Counted from the first letter of the stretch, positions 1 through 8,236 are shown. The stretch is DNA of 11,145 nucleotides from an uncultured Bacteroidia bacterium (GCA_902796455.1 CADBPH010000075.1:1-11145); one strand, 5' to 3'. Notes: generated by a model from the letters alone, not told the origin. Numbers and translations are program-made.

Positions 1-354
1 CGCCTCTGCGAACAGTACTACATCTACGAAGGAACGGACAACCTCCAGCCGAAAGTACTGAAAGAAGTCCGTTCTGTCATCACACAACTGAGGCAGGATC
101 CGCAAGGTCTGGAAACCTTGCTGAACCGGCAGTCAGACGGCCTCATGCAAGCTGTCCGCGCGGCGTTCCCCAAATGGAAGGAGGAAGATTTCCGGCTCTA
201 TGCCTTCCTCGCGGCCGGTTTTTCCGCCACGGCGGTTTCCACCCTCCTGGAAAAAGACAAGACGGTGGTCTACAACCGGATCTCCCGCCTGAAAAAACGC
301 ATCGAGGCCGCTGACATCCCTTCCCGGGACCGCTTCCTCGATGCGATTTCCTAA
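1..354 (+). CDS. C-terminal part of a regulator with a LuxR-like HTH (5' truncated)
   Basis: The open frame runs in from base 1 with no start in the window, beginning RLCEQYYIYEG and ending at TAA 352-354, so only the last 117 residues are visible. The last 60 or so residues contain a charged segment (KWKEEDFRLYAFLAAGFS) followed by ATAVSTLLEKDKTVVYNRIS and a basic RLKKRI helix. This looks like the degenerate LuxR-like helix-turn-helix found at the end of Bacteroidota tetratricopeptide-repeat or membrane-anchored regulators: a scaffold helix, a turn at GFSA, and a recognition helix around VVYNRISRLKKRI. The family match is from memory of that pattern; the missing N-terminus would normally hold TPR repeats and a membrane segment. 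A TTG at 118 is open in frame, but coding sense clearly extends upstream of it. The gene converges on the GH39-like gene with 21 nt between the two stop codons, so it is not in that operon. It could regulate the locus, but nothing here shows this. Confidence 0.72.
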   Translation, partial: RLCEQYYIYEGTDNLQPKVLKEVRSVITQLRQDPQGLETLLNRQSDGLMQAVRAAFPKWKEEDFRLYAFLAAGFSATAVSTLLEKDKTVVYNRISRLKKRIEAADIPSRDRFLDAIS

Positions 355-375
355 GGCCTCGACAGCGCCCGGTAA

Positions 376-1782
376 TTACAATTCCAGCATCATGAAGGCC
401 CTGGGCTCCAGATAGATTCTCAGCCTCCCGTTTTTATCTGCAGGAACAGGATAGGCCGTGTGGAGGAAATGCGAATCTGTGATAAAGGCCGTCGTTTCTT
501 CCAGCTTCCGGCCTTCCACCTTCAGGGAGAGTTCTTTGCTGTACACATCATTGCTGTCGTACGTGTAGCGGCAGACAAAGATCCGCAGTTTGCCCTTGGG
601 ACTGCGTGCGGCGGTGACATAGCAATTGGGCTCGTTCACCTCCACCTTCACGGCCGTTCCGTATTCCGCCAGTTTGGACCAGATCAGGAACGGAAAATAG
701 GACCGGAGCGGTTTTCCGTCGACCGGGTCCAACACGTTGTTGTAAGTCGTACTCGGGCGGAAATCGTAAAACATCAGCTTACTGATCCGGGTCTCGTTCT
801 GGGCGGTAATCATAAAGGCGGCAATCAGGGCTGCTGCTTTTTCAGTAAACCGGGCCCGGGCACTTTCCGGAGAGGTTTCCGACCACTGGATCACATAATT
901 CCATTCATCCAGGATGGATTCGACATCTGCGAACCCATGGGCGGCCATTGTCGAGTCAATCAGATGGTTGCGGCGCAACAACTGAGCGGGGTCATGGACA
1001 TAACTGTGCCAGGAGAAGAAATCCATCGGAGCCTTTTCTTTCGCAACCGCCTCGAAAAAGCCGGTCAGCCAATCCATCTGTGACTGCTTCTCGATGGACC
1101 CGGTCACAGCCGGCCCGCCGATCATCAAGTCCGGGAAGCACTTCTTCAAATGCTTGGCAGCGATGCAGTAGAATTTATAGAATTCTTCTGCCGGACCGCC
1201 CCACATGCGGGGATCCGTTTTCCAGCGGTCGTTCGGGGTGTCGATATCCGGTTCATTCCAGATCTCCCAATACCGGATGTTCCAATGATGTCCGTTCGCC
1301 CATCCTTCATTGAAGTGCCGGATGACATGCTCGCAGATCCGGGCCCATTTTTCATAATCCGCCGGAGGATAGGCCCCGTATTTCTTGGTTCCGTGTTCAA
1401 TGCTCTGCCCCAGCCGGTACAGGATCTTTGTTCCGGCCGACAAGGTCCGGGCGATGGTTTCGTCCGAATAATGGAAATCGTAGGAAGCCGGATCATTCTC
1501 ATCTTTTGAAAAATCCGGGAAAATACCGGTGATGTCGATCGTATGGTCCCCGCCATAGGTTGTGGCATGGGTGGCGTCATGCGGGCGCATATAGGGAATC
1601 TTGGCTGCCTTGTACCATTTGGACATGGCGCCGTAAGGTGCGTTGTTGACCCCGTGCATATCCCGGATGGGCCCGACGGCCACAGCTGGATCTACGACAA
1701 TGGATGCCGTCTTGGCCGGTTTCTGGCCCAGCGCCGGGATTCCTACAGCAAGGAGTACTATGAAAAACAAGAGCCGTTTCAT
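376..1782 (-). CDS. Secreted GH39-like glycoside hydrolase
   Basis: Protein of 468 residues, probably a retaining clan GH-A glycosidase acting on an exported or periplasmic glycan. Residues 1-20 form a type I signal peptide (MKR, hydrophobic core, cleavage near ALG-Q). Mature residues 40-50 read RDMHGVNNAP, resembling the HGVN start of GH39 barrels. The acid/base motif WEIWNEPD places Glu177 after strand 4. A DFFSWHSY segment at 254-261 suits a strand-6 histidine. ILDEWNY at 290-296 places the nucleophile at Glu293, 116 residues after the acid/base, compatible with GH39 spacing. The last 90 or so residues form a beta-rich C-terminal domain, as in GH39 xylosidases and iduronidases. Known GH39 activities include beta-xylosidase and alpha-L-iduronidase; the substrate cannot be chosen from sequence. 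It is the last gene of the four-gene operon, 11 nt after the stop of the upstream lipoprotein gene. The start is ATG, with no obvious Shine-Dalgarno. Another clan A family, such as GH5 or GH30-like, is less likely. Confidence 0.85.
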   Translation of the reverse strand: MKRLLFFIVLLAVGIPALGQKPAKTASIVVDPAVAVGPIRDMHGVNNAPYGAMSKWYKAAKIPYMRPHDATHATTYGGDHTIDITGIFPDFSKDENDPASYDFHYSDETIARTLSAGTKILYRLGQSIEHGTKKYGAYPPADYEKWARICEHVIRHFNEGWANGHHWNIRYWEIWNEPDIDTPNDRWKTDPRMWGGPAEEFYKFYCIAAKHLKKCFPDLMIGGPAVTGSIEKQSQMDWLTGFFEAVAKEKAPMDFFSWHSYVHDPAQLLRRNHLIDSTMAAHGFADVESILDEWNYVIQWSETSPESARARFTEKAAALIAAFMITAQNETRISKLMFYDFRPSTTYNNVLDPVDGKPLRSYFPFLIWSKLAEYGTAVKVEVNEPNCYVTAARSPKGKLRIFVCRYTYDSNDVYSKELSLKVEGRKLEETTAFITDSHFLHTAYPVPADKNGRLRIYLEPRAFMMLEL

Positions 1783-1793
1783 CGCGTAAAAGA

Positions 1794-3902
1794 TTATTTC
1801 TCAAATAAAACAAGGTGGACGCTTCTCGGGGCGAGCGGATCGCCGGCGGTCACTTCACGGTCGGGCGCGCAGATTCCGCTCTGCCGGTAACCCGGCACGG
1901 AAACTTTGTACGCCACTTCTTCCGCAGACGTGTTCCAGACCAGGACGCCGAGACGGTTCCCGTCCGCAAAAGCATTGGACAGCACATACTTGGAAGGTGT
2001 TTCGAGATTCACGCCCTTGCCGGCGAGAAACTGTCCTTCCATCAGCAGGTCACCATGCTCTTTCTGGAACGAGAGGACCTGTTTGTAGTATTGATTGGCT
2101 TCCTGGGGGTCGCCGGCTTGCTCGATGAATTGGAGATCGGGCGGACCCAGCACATTGCCATAATCCCCGCGCACCGGGACCTGGCCGCTCTCGACATAAC
2201 GCCGGTCGGCGGCATAGCGCAGTTCCATTTCATTGCGGAAGCCGAAAGCGATTCCGTAATTGAGCGAATAGCGCGTATGGGCCGGGTTGGGATGCCGGAC
2301 GGTCGTCACCAGCTCCGGGAAGGTGTACCGGAAGAGTTCCGGATACCGCTGTACGGGGGCATCATCGGTGAAACGCTTCAGGAAAACATCCTCCGGCCGG
2401 ATGCCGGCCGACTCGGAGCAGCCGTGGAACATGCCGATGGTCTTCAATTCCGCATCCACCAGGCCCTCGGTCATCACGATGAAATCCGGGTTGATCTTGG
2501 CCATTTCCGTCCGGACATACTCCATGTTCTCCGTCCGGTCCTCTCCATAGACGATGGCCGGGACAGGGTGTCCGTGGTCGGGGCTGTAGCAGAGCATCGG
2601 GCCCCGCGTCGCCAGCTGGTCGTACAGCAAACCGTCCGCCCCAAGGGCATTGGCCTGCTTGGCCAGGCGCAGCATGATTTCCCGCCAGGTGTTGCTCCGC
2701 TGGCAGGCCATGCCGTGGACCCGGGCGGGGGCGTCGGCATATTTGTGCCAGGTCTGGTAATCCAGGACCCCGTCTTTGCGGAGAACCGTGATGAAGCGGC
2801 CGGTATCGGGCCAGAACTGTGTCCCGTTCTCGTCGAGTAGCTGGCCGTTGGTATAGACAATCACCCGCTTGCCTTTTGCGTGCGCCTTGGCGATGCCGTC
2901 ACGGAAAGCCTGGTCTCCGCCGAGCTTCGGATCGGAGGAATAGTCCGGGTAGAAGCGGTCATGTCCGCCGATGCCGCGGCCGAAAATGCCGAGCACATCA
3001 ATCCCGCGCTCCTCGGCCGCATCGGACAGGAGGTCTCCGACGCCGCTGTAGGGCACGATGACTTCGTCATTCTGCTGTTTCATGATGGCCAGCAGCCAAC
3101 CGGTGTTGCGGCGCACCCACTCCGGCTTTTCGAGGATGTTGCGCCGGGACAGGAACCAGGCACGGTACATGTCGGCGGCTGCATACCATTCGCCTTTGTA
3201 AGGGCAGAACAGGGTGGCGGGCACCTCGGCCGTTTCGCCCGGGAAGCAGGTCATGCGATTCTTGAAATAGAGGCCGGCCTCACCGGTGGACGGTTTCCAG
3301 GTGGCCTTCATGTCTTTCCAGGAGAAGGTCTCATCGTGGCTGGCGACATAGATGCCGCCGTCCTTGCTTTGCAGGACGCCCCACTGCATGGTGCTGTTCA
3401 TGCTCGGATAGGCCTGTGAGAAAGAATAAACGCCCTCCTTCTCGTCCCAGCCCCAGGGAGCCGGGGCCTTTTTCTCCGGAGCCTGGGCGATGGCTTTCAG
3501 CGGGAGCCGCCACCCGGTACCCCTCGGTACGAGGAATGCATCTTCCGTCGTCGCCTGGAAACTTTTCAGGCCGGGACCTTCCACGGAAAGGACGATCCAT
3601 CCCTCCTCGTTGTTGGTGATGCGCGGGGAAACCTCCAGCGCACCTTTTACCTGGGCGGAAGCCGCATACGTGACAGCGAGGTCGATTTTCTTTCCGCCGA
3701 CCCCTTCATACAGATAGGTGTTGCCTTGCTTGACGGGCTGGAGATCCGCCGTGCTGAGGGTAATGTCTTGCCGGTCTCCGGTCATGGATTCGATGACAAT
3801 GTCCCATCCTGCCGCGGGATCGATGTACTCGGTGAGCGGAAGAGAGGAACAGCCGGCAGCGGCCAGAAGGGCTGCCAGGAGAGTAAGTATCCGTGTTTTC
3901 AT
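1794..3902 (-). CDS. Putative TIM-barrel glycoside hydrolase lipoprotein, DUF6259-like (paralog 3 of 3)
   Basis: Protein of 702 residues from the chosen start. The frame also has an ATG four codons upstream (3914), but starting at 3902 gives a clean lipoprotein signal, MKTRILTLLAALLAAAGC, with acylated Cys18; the longer form would put VCT before the basic n-region. The likely order is an N-terminal beta-sandwich (about 25-235), a linker with YRAWFLSRR, a TIM barrel (about 255-570) and a C-terminal beta domain (about 620-702). Conserved barrel motifs, shared with the two upstream genes, are GWLLAIMKQQND, GGHDRFYPDY, VIVYTNGQLLDENG, GADGLLYDQL (Asp428) and DFIVMTEG (Glu479). The Asp and Glu sit at the ends of successive predicted beta strands and are my candidates for catalytic residues. 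The resemblance to DUF6259 is from memory; no reaction is known to me. The acyl anchor implies an envelope location. It is third in the operon, 18 nt after the previous stop and 11 nt before the GH39-like gene. Confidence 0.78.
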   Translation of the reverse strand: MKTRILTLLAALLAAAGCSSLPLTEYIDPAAGWDIVIESMTGDRQDITLSTADLQPVKQGNTYLYEGVGGKKIDLAVTYAASAQVKGALEVSPRITNNEEGWIVLSVEGPGLKSFQATTEDAFLVPRGTGWRLPLKAIAQAPEKKAPAPWGWDEKEGVYSFSQAYPSMNSTMQWGVLQSKDGGIYVASHDETFSWKDMKATWKPSTGEAGLYFKNRMTCFPGETAEVPATLFCPYKGEWYAAADMYRAWFLSRRNILEKPEWVRRNTGWLLAIMKQQNDEVIVPYSGVGDLLSDAAEERGIDVLGIFGRGIGGHDRFYPDYSSDPKLGGDQAFRDGIAKAHAKGKRVIVYTNGQLLDENGTQFWPDTGRFITVLRKDGVLDYQTWHKYADAPARVHGMACQRSNTWREIMLRLAKQANALGADGLLYDQLATRGPMLCYSPDHGHPVPAIVYGEDRTENMEYVRTEMAKINPDFIVMTEGLVDAELKTIGMFHGCSESAGIRPEDVFLKRFTDDAPVQRYPELFRYTFPELVTTVRHPNPAHTRYSLNYGIAFGFRNEMELRYAADRRYVESGQVPVRGDYGNVLGPPDLQFIEQAGDPQEANQYYKQVLSFQKEHGDLLMEGQFLAGKGVNLETPSKYVLSNAFADGNRLGVLVWNTSAEEVAYKVSVPGYRQSGICAPDREVTAGDPLAPRSVHLVLFEK

Positions 3903-3920
3903 TGTGCAAACCATATTTGA

Positions 3921-6074
3921 TTACTTCTTGAATACAAGCAGATGCAAGCTTTGCGGGGCGAGCGGGCTTCCGGGTGCGACCGGACCTTCCGGAGACGTGA
4001 TCTCCACCTGCGTCCAGCCGGCGTCCGGCGTGACCGTGTAAGCAGCCGCTTCCTTGTCGGAAATATTCCAAACCAGGACGGCCCGTTTGTTCCCGTTCTC
4101 ATACGCCTTCGCATAGACGAGGGGGCTGCCGCTGTCAAGGGTGAAGCCCCTATCATCCACAAAGATTCCGTCGTACATCACATCGGAATGGGCCCGGAGC
4201 ATATCCAGGACCTGTTTTGAATATAGCCGGAGGGTATGCAAGTCGTCGTGCATGACCGCATCTTCGTGGAAAGGACCGGAGCCGGAGGTAGGACCCTTGA
4301 TGTTTTTGTATTCTTCCTTTGTCCGGTTGATCCCGGTTTCCAGGAAGCGTTTGTCCGGGGTGTAGCGTACCTCGATTTCAGGCCGGTCGTTGAACATGGC
4401 GGCGTAATTGATATAGATCCGCCTGTTGGTCGGGGCCGGATTGTTCGTCGTGCCGAGGGCTTCCGGGAAGGTATAGGTCACGAACTGGGGGAACGGGTAG
4501 GAAACCCCGCGGTGCAGTGCCATGTCCTCCATGTTTTTCTGGGTGGCAGTGGCATAAGAGCGGCCCGACATGCCCCGGTGCGAGATCGTGACCGAGGGCA
4601 GTTCATAGTCGCAGTACCCTTCCGTCATGAAGACGAAATCCGGATATGTTTTCCGGACCTCCCGGGAGATGTGCTCCAGGGTCTGCATCAAGTCGGGACC
4701 ATACGCGAAATCGGGGACCTTGTGCCCGTGGTCCTTGCTGTAGCATCTCCGGTAACTGGGACCGCCCAACTGGTCGAAGATGATGCCGTCCGCGCCCAGC
4801 CGGGCCGCGTCCATGGCGAAATCCATCAGCATGTCCTGCCACTGGCTGGTTCGCATGCAGGCCCAGGTGAACTGCCGGTTCGGCCCGTCGTGGAATTTCT
4901 GGAACGATTCTCCGTACACCTCTCCCTTTTTGTTCACCAGGGAAAGGCTTTTTCCGGTCGTTTCCCACCAGTCATCCAACCCGTTGCGGTCCAGCAGCTG
5001 CCCGTTGGTATAGACTATGGCCCGCAGGCCCCGCGCATGCATCTCTTCCAGCCCCTTCCGGAACGCATCTTCCCCGCCCATGTCCGGGTCCGGGGTGTAA
5101 TCCGGATAAAACCGGTCATGGCCGCCGATGGCGCGTCCGAAAAGGCCCAGCAAGTTGAATCCGTTTTTCTCTGCCTCGTCGGACATCTCCCGGCCGATGG
5201 CGGCGTAGGGCCAGATAATCTCAGCATTCTGCTGCTTGAGGATGGTCAGCATCCAGCCGGTCGTGTGCCGGACCCATTCCGGGTGCGGGGCGATTTCGTG
5301 ATGGGCCAGGAACCACTTCCGGTACCGGTCGGCCGCCACGTGCCAGTCGCCCTTGTATGCCCAGAGATGGGTGGATGGGGTTGTATAGGTCTCGCCCGGG
5401 TGGCAGAAAAAGAAGGAACGGTTCATGATCCCGATCTGGTCGGAATCCGGATAATACCGGAAGATTCCGCCGATCTTCTCATATTTGTCGTTGTCGATGC
5501 CCAGATATAGACCGTCTTCTTTTCCCGCCAGGATGCAGAACTTCATCGGTCCGTAGGGAGGGATCTCGTAATAGCCCTCCTTTTTCCAGCTCCAACCATC
5601 CGCGTCCTTTTTCTTGCCGGCGACGGCTTTCAAGGCGCGCATGTCGGTCCGGAGTCCTTTCCGGGTCGACCGGATCAGGGAATACTCCTCCGGATTCCGG
5701 ATGCCAAGCCCTTTGATTTCCGGGCCGAAAAACTCGGAGACGACCCAGTCCTCCGTCCCGTTGCGGATCTCCGCAGAGACGTCGAGGGCGCCGTCTTCAG
5801 CCGAGCGGGCGTACCGGATGGAAACTTCAATGTCTTTCCCGCAGATGTCCCCGAAACGGAAGACGCGGCTTCCCCCTTCTTTCCTGGAGGCCAGCAATTG
5901 GGCGTCTTCCTGCGTGAAAGTGAGTACGTTGTCCGGATTCGACAGGGATTCGATGACCAGGGACCAGGAGGCGCCGGGATCGACGGACTCCTCGAAGGGA
6001 AGGCGGGCGCAGCCGGCCAGCATCAGGACGCTGATTGCCGGCGCAATGAAAAAGGGAATGGTAGCCAAACGCAT
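3921..6074 (-). CDS. Putative TIM-barrel glycoside hydrolase lipoprotein, DUF6259-like (paralog 2 of 3, divergent)
   Basis: Protein of 717 residues and the second gene of the operon. The signal is a lipoprotein type (MRLATIPFFI, then VLMLAGC, acylated Cys22). Domains follow the paralogs: N-terminal beta-sandwich (about 25-240), a YRKWFLAHH linker, a barrel (about 265-590) and a C-terminal beta domain (about 635-717). Shared motifs are GWMLTILKQQN, GGHDRFYPDY, IVYTNGQLLDRNG, GADGIIFDQL (Asp434), YSKDHGHKVP and DFVFMTEG (Glu485). It departs from the other two after the TEG motif: where they have GMFHG it has VTISHRGMSGRSYATATQ, and where they have DYG-x-V-x-GPPDL it has EYKNIKGPTSGSGPFHEDAVMHDD. 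This loop divergence on a conserved core suggests a different substrate or linkage within the same chemistry, which is inference. The ATG lies 13 nt after the stop of the first lipoprotein gene, with a weak GGA nearby. The family assignment is from memory, and the catalytic residues are proposed, not proven. Confidence 0.78.
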   Translation of the reverse strand: MRLATIPFFIAPAISVLMLAGCARLPFEESVDPGASWSLVIESLSNPDNVLTFTQEDAQLLASRKEGGSRVFRFGDICGKDIEVSIRYARSAEDGALDVSAEIRNGTEDWVVSEFFGPEIKGLGIRNPEEYSLIRSTRKGLRTDMRALKAVAGKKKDADGWSWKKEGYYEIPPYGPMKFCILAGKEDGLYLGIDNDKYEKIGGIFRYYPDSDQIGIMNRSFFFCHPGETYTTPSTHLWAYKGDWHVAADRYRKWFLAHHEIAPHPEWVRHTTGWMLTILKQQNAEIIWPYAAIGREMSDEAEKNGFNLLGLFGRAIGGHDRFYPDYTPDPDMGGEDAFRKGLEEMHARGLRAIVYTNGQLLDRNGLDDWWETTGKSLSLVNKKGEVYGESFQKFHDGPNRQFTWACMRTSQWQDMLMDFAMDAARLGADGIIFDQLGGPSYRRCYSKDHGHKVPDFAYGPDLMQTLEHISREVRKTYPDFVFMTEGYCDYELPSVTISHRGMSGRSYATATQKNMEDMALHRGVSYPFPQFVTYTFPEALGTTNNPAPTNRRIYINYAAMFNDRPEIEVRYTPDKRFLETGINRTKEEYKNIKGPTSGSGPFHEDAVMHDDLHTLRLYSKQVLDMLRAHSDVMYDGIFVDDRGFTLDSGSPLVYAKAYENGNKRAVLVWNISDKEAAAYTVTPDAGWTQVEITSPEGPVAPGSPLAPQSLHLLVFKK

Positions 6075-6087
6075 GATTTCCAGTTAT

Positions 6088-8178
6088 TTATTTCTTGTAA
6101 ACCAGCAGACGGATGCTCTGCGCAGGCAGGTCGCCTTCGACGGGCGTACCTTCCGGAGCGGCGGTTTCGACCAGTGTCCAGCCTTTGTCCGGGGTAACCG
6201 TGAAGGAAGCGGCCTCGTCATCGGAAGCGTTAAAGACGACCACGCCCATTTTGTCTCCGTTCACGAAGGCGCGCCCGAGCACGTAGGGATTCGCGGACGT
6301 CAGGGCGAAATTGTTGTCCGAAACAAAGTTCCCGACATAGAGGAGGTCTTCGTATTTCCGGCGGAAATCCATGACCGCCTTGCTGTAAGCGACCACTTCG
6401 GCCGGATCCTGTTCCAGAATCTGCTTCAAATCCGGCGGGCCCGTGACATCGCCATAATCCTCCGCTGCCGGAATGATTCCGTCCACCAGATAGCGTTTGT
6501 CCGGCATGTACCGGCATTCCAGCTCATGCTTGTAACCGAAGGTAGTCCCGAAATTCAGGCTCGGACGGGTCGATGCAGGATTGCCCATGCGGATCGTGGC
6601 ATCTCCCTCCGGGAAGGTGTACCGGAACATGTCCGGGAAAATGGAGCCGAAACTGTCTTCGGCCGCCATGTGCCGGATTTGATCCGGATACGGGCAGGCT
6701 GTAGAAGTAGTGGAATAACCGTGGAACATGCCGACCCCGTTCAGTTCGCAGTCTACGAGACCCTCGGTAATGACCAGGAAGTCCGGATTCAATTTTTTCA
6801 TTTCCGCCGAGATCCATTCCAGGATTTCCGTCCGGTCCCGTTCGTACACGACGGCCGGCGAGGCATGGTTATGGTTTTCCGCGAAGCAGTATGCCGGTTC
6901 CTGGACACCCAGTTGGTCGTAAATGATGCCGTCCGCCCCGATTTCGTGGGCCTGCATCGCCAGGCGGAGAAGCCGGTTTTTCCAGGCATCGGTCTGGTAG
7001 CAGGCCAGGCCGAAATCGCGCGGTCCCGCACTCCGGTATTTCCAGAACCGGGCACTCCGGAGGTTTCCATTCTGCAATTTCACGGAGATAAACTGACCCG
7101 TGTCCGGCCAGAACTGCGTCTCGTTCTTGTCCAGCAGCTGTCCGTTCGCATAGACCGTCGCGCGCAGGCCCCGGTCATGGATCTTTTTGATGGAGGCCTT
7201 CAGCGTCTCTTTCCCGCCCATGTTCGGATCGATGTCGTAGTCGGGATAGAAGCGGTCGTGGCCCCCGACCGTCCAGCCGAAGAGGCTGACGATATCGATG
7301 CCCCGCTTGTCCGCAGCATCCAGCAACGTCGTACCGACCTCGTCGTAGTTCCACATCAATTCGTCATTCTGCTGCCGGAGAATCGTCAGCAGCCAGCCGG
7401 AATTCTTGCGGACCCAGTCTGCCTTGGCGACCAGCGGCCGAACAGAAAGGAACCATTTCCGATAGGTTTCCGCTCCCGTTTTCCAGGAACCTTCCGTCCG
7501 GGCGACCAGCGTCGGCGGACCGGCCCAGGTCTGGCCCGGGAAGCAGACAAAGCGGTTCTCACTGCGGAACGCAACCCGTTTCTCCTGCGGGAAATACCTG
7601 AACTGGAACACTTTCCAACGGAATTCGGGGTCATGGCTGGCCAGGTAGAGATTCCCCTCCTCGCCGGTAAACTCCGCCCACTGCATGGTCATGTGCCGGC
7701 AAGGGTAAGGTCTGCGGTAGACAAAACAATTCTCTTTCTTATCCTCTGTCCAACCCCACTGTGCGGCCACCTTCGAAAGGTCGAAACGCAGCCCGGCACC
7801 TTCCGGAACGAGCAGTTTCATCTTCTCGACATCGACCCCCAGGTCACGCTCCTCCGGTCCGGCGAGCTCGATGGCGGCCCAGCCTTGCTCCCGGTTGATC
7901 ACGGTCGGGGTCACTTCGTGGGATTGTGCATTTCCCTTATACGTGAAAATCACGTCAACGTCCTTGCCGCCCACAGAAGAGAATGCAACTTCCGTCACCT
8001 TCCCTTTCTGCTTGACGGTCGGGGTCCCCGCCTCGGAGGACGGAATAACCAGGCTGGTTTTCGCAGAATCCAGGGAAACCAGGGTCAACTTCCATTCTGC
8101 GGTCGGGTCCGGTGAATACGGCTTGGCGCAGGCCGCCAGCAGCAAGACCGGAACAAAAAGCAATGCGATTCTTTTCAT
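6088..8178 (-). CDS. Putative TIM-barrel glycoside hydrolase lipoprotein, DUF6259-like (paralog 1 of 3)
   Basis: Protein of 696 residues and first gene of the operon. The frame stays open to an ATG at 8217, but that codon lies upstream of the predicted -7 element (8206-8213) and would precede the transcription start. The ATG at 8178 instead gives MKRIALLFVPVLLLAAC, a typical lipoprotein signal with Cys17, so I place the start there. The layout is an N-terminal beta-sandwich (about 22-235), YRKWFLS linker, barrel (about 252-565) and C-terminal beta domain (about 612-696). Motifs shared with the downstream paralogs are GWLLTILRQQNDE, GGHDRFYPDY, TVYANGQLLDKN, GADGIIYDQL (Asp421) and DFLVITEG (Glu472). 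It is closer to paralog 3 than to paralog 2 in several loops (TQFWPDTG, GMFHG, GPPDL). One difference is AENHNHASP where the other two have a DHGH motif. The likely role is an envelope-anchored glycan-cleaving enzyme; this rests on fold-like layout and the GH39-like neighbour, not on a known activity. Confidence 0.8.
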   Translation of the reverse strand: MKRIALLFVPVLLLAACAKPYSPDPTAEWKLTLVSLDSAKTSLVIPSSEAGTPTVKQKGKVTEVAFSSVGGKDVDVIFTYKGNAQSHEVTPTVINREQGWAAIELAGPEERDLGVDVEKMKLLVPEGAGLRFDLSKVAAQWGWTEDKKENCFVYRRPYPCRHMTMQWAEFTGEEGNLYLASHDPEFRWKVFQFRYFPQEKRVAFRSENRFVCFPGQTWAGPPTLVARTEGSWKTGAETYRKWFLSVRPLVAKADWVRKNSGWLLTILRQQNDELMWNYDEVGTTLLDAADKRGIDIVSLFGWTVGGHDRFYPDYDIDPNMGGKETLKASIKKIHDRGLRATVYANGQLLDKNETQFWPDTGQFISVKLQNGNLRSARFWKYRSAGPRDFGLACYQTDAWKNRLLRLAMQAHEIGADGIIYDQLGVQEPAYCFAENHNHASPAVVYERDRTEILEWISAEMKKLNPDFLVITEGLVDCELNGVGMFHGYSTTSTACPYPDQIRHMAAEDSFGSIFPDMFRYTFPEGDATIRMGNPASTRPSLNFGTTFGYKHELECRYMPDKRYLVDGIIPAAEDYGDVTGPPDLKQILEQDPAEVVAYSKAVMDFRRKYEDLLYVGNFVSDNNFALTSANPYVLGRAFVNGDKMGVVVFNASDDEAASFTVTPDKGWTLVETAAPEGTPVEGDLPAQSIRLLVYKK

Positions 8179-8205
8179 GGGTGCTTGATTGTTTTTATAT
8201 ACTCT

Positions 8206-8236
8206 CAAATATATCATTTATTTGGAAGACATCAAA
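8206..8236 (-). promoter_or_regulatory. Bacteroidota-type promoter of the four-gene glycosidase operon
   Basis: On the minus strand a TTTG (8233-8236) is followed after 19 nt by TATATTTG (8206-8213), a perfect match to the Bacteroidota primary sigma consensus TTTG-N19-21-TAnnTTTG. Transcription would start near 8199, leaving a leader of about 20 nt before the ATG at 8178. Its position supports 8178 over 8217 as the true start. The leader is A-rich (ATATAAAAACAATCAAGCAC), as is usual for translation initiation in this phylum. Confidence 0.75.

Larger units (their letters stand above)
1794..8178 (-). repeat. Tandem triplication of a gene of about 2.1 kb
   Basis: Three consecutive same-strand genes (6088-8178, 3921-6074, 1794-3902) encode proteins of the same domain order, length and motif set, so they arose by tandem duplication. 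Similarity is clear at protein level throughout the barrel, for example GGHDRFYPDY in all three. At DNA level only short stretches look alike, such as those coding for that motif near 2944, 5101 and 7240, so the duplication is old and the copies have diverged. Confidence 0.85.

Noticed and set aside
355..375. A possible terminator between the regulator fragment and the GH39-like gene
   Set aside because: Only 21 nt separate the two stops, and I see no convincing inverted repeat or T-tract.
1815..2840. A 341-codon plus-strand open frame
   Set aside because: It is a mirror of the paralog 3 coding strand, without coherent protein features.
4236..5510. A 424-codon plus-strand open frame
   Set aside because: It lies wholly opposite paralog 2, which has a lipoprotein signal and family motifs. 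The antisense translation shows neither a signal peptide nor a domain.
5614..8115. An 833-codon plus-strand open frame antisense to paralogs 1 and 2
   Set aside because: It spans the tail of one real gene, the intergenic gap and most of another, has no recognisable domain, and reads as low-plausibility Arg/Gly/Val/Phe-rich sequence. Long antisense frames are expected opposite GC-rich coding DNA.
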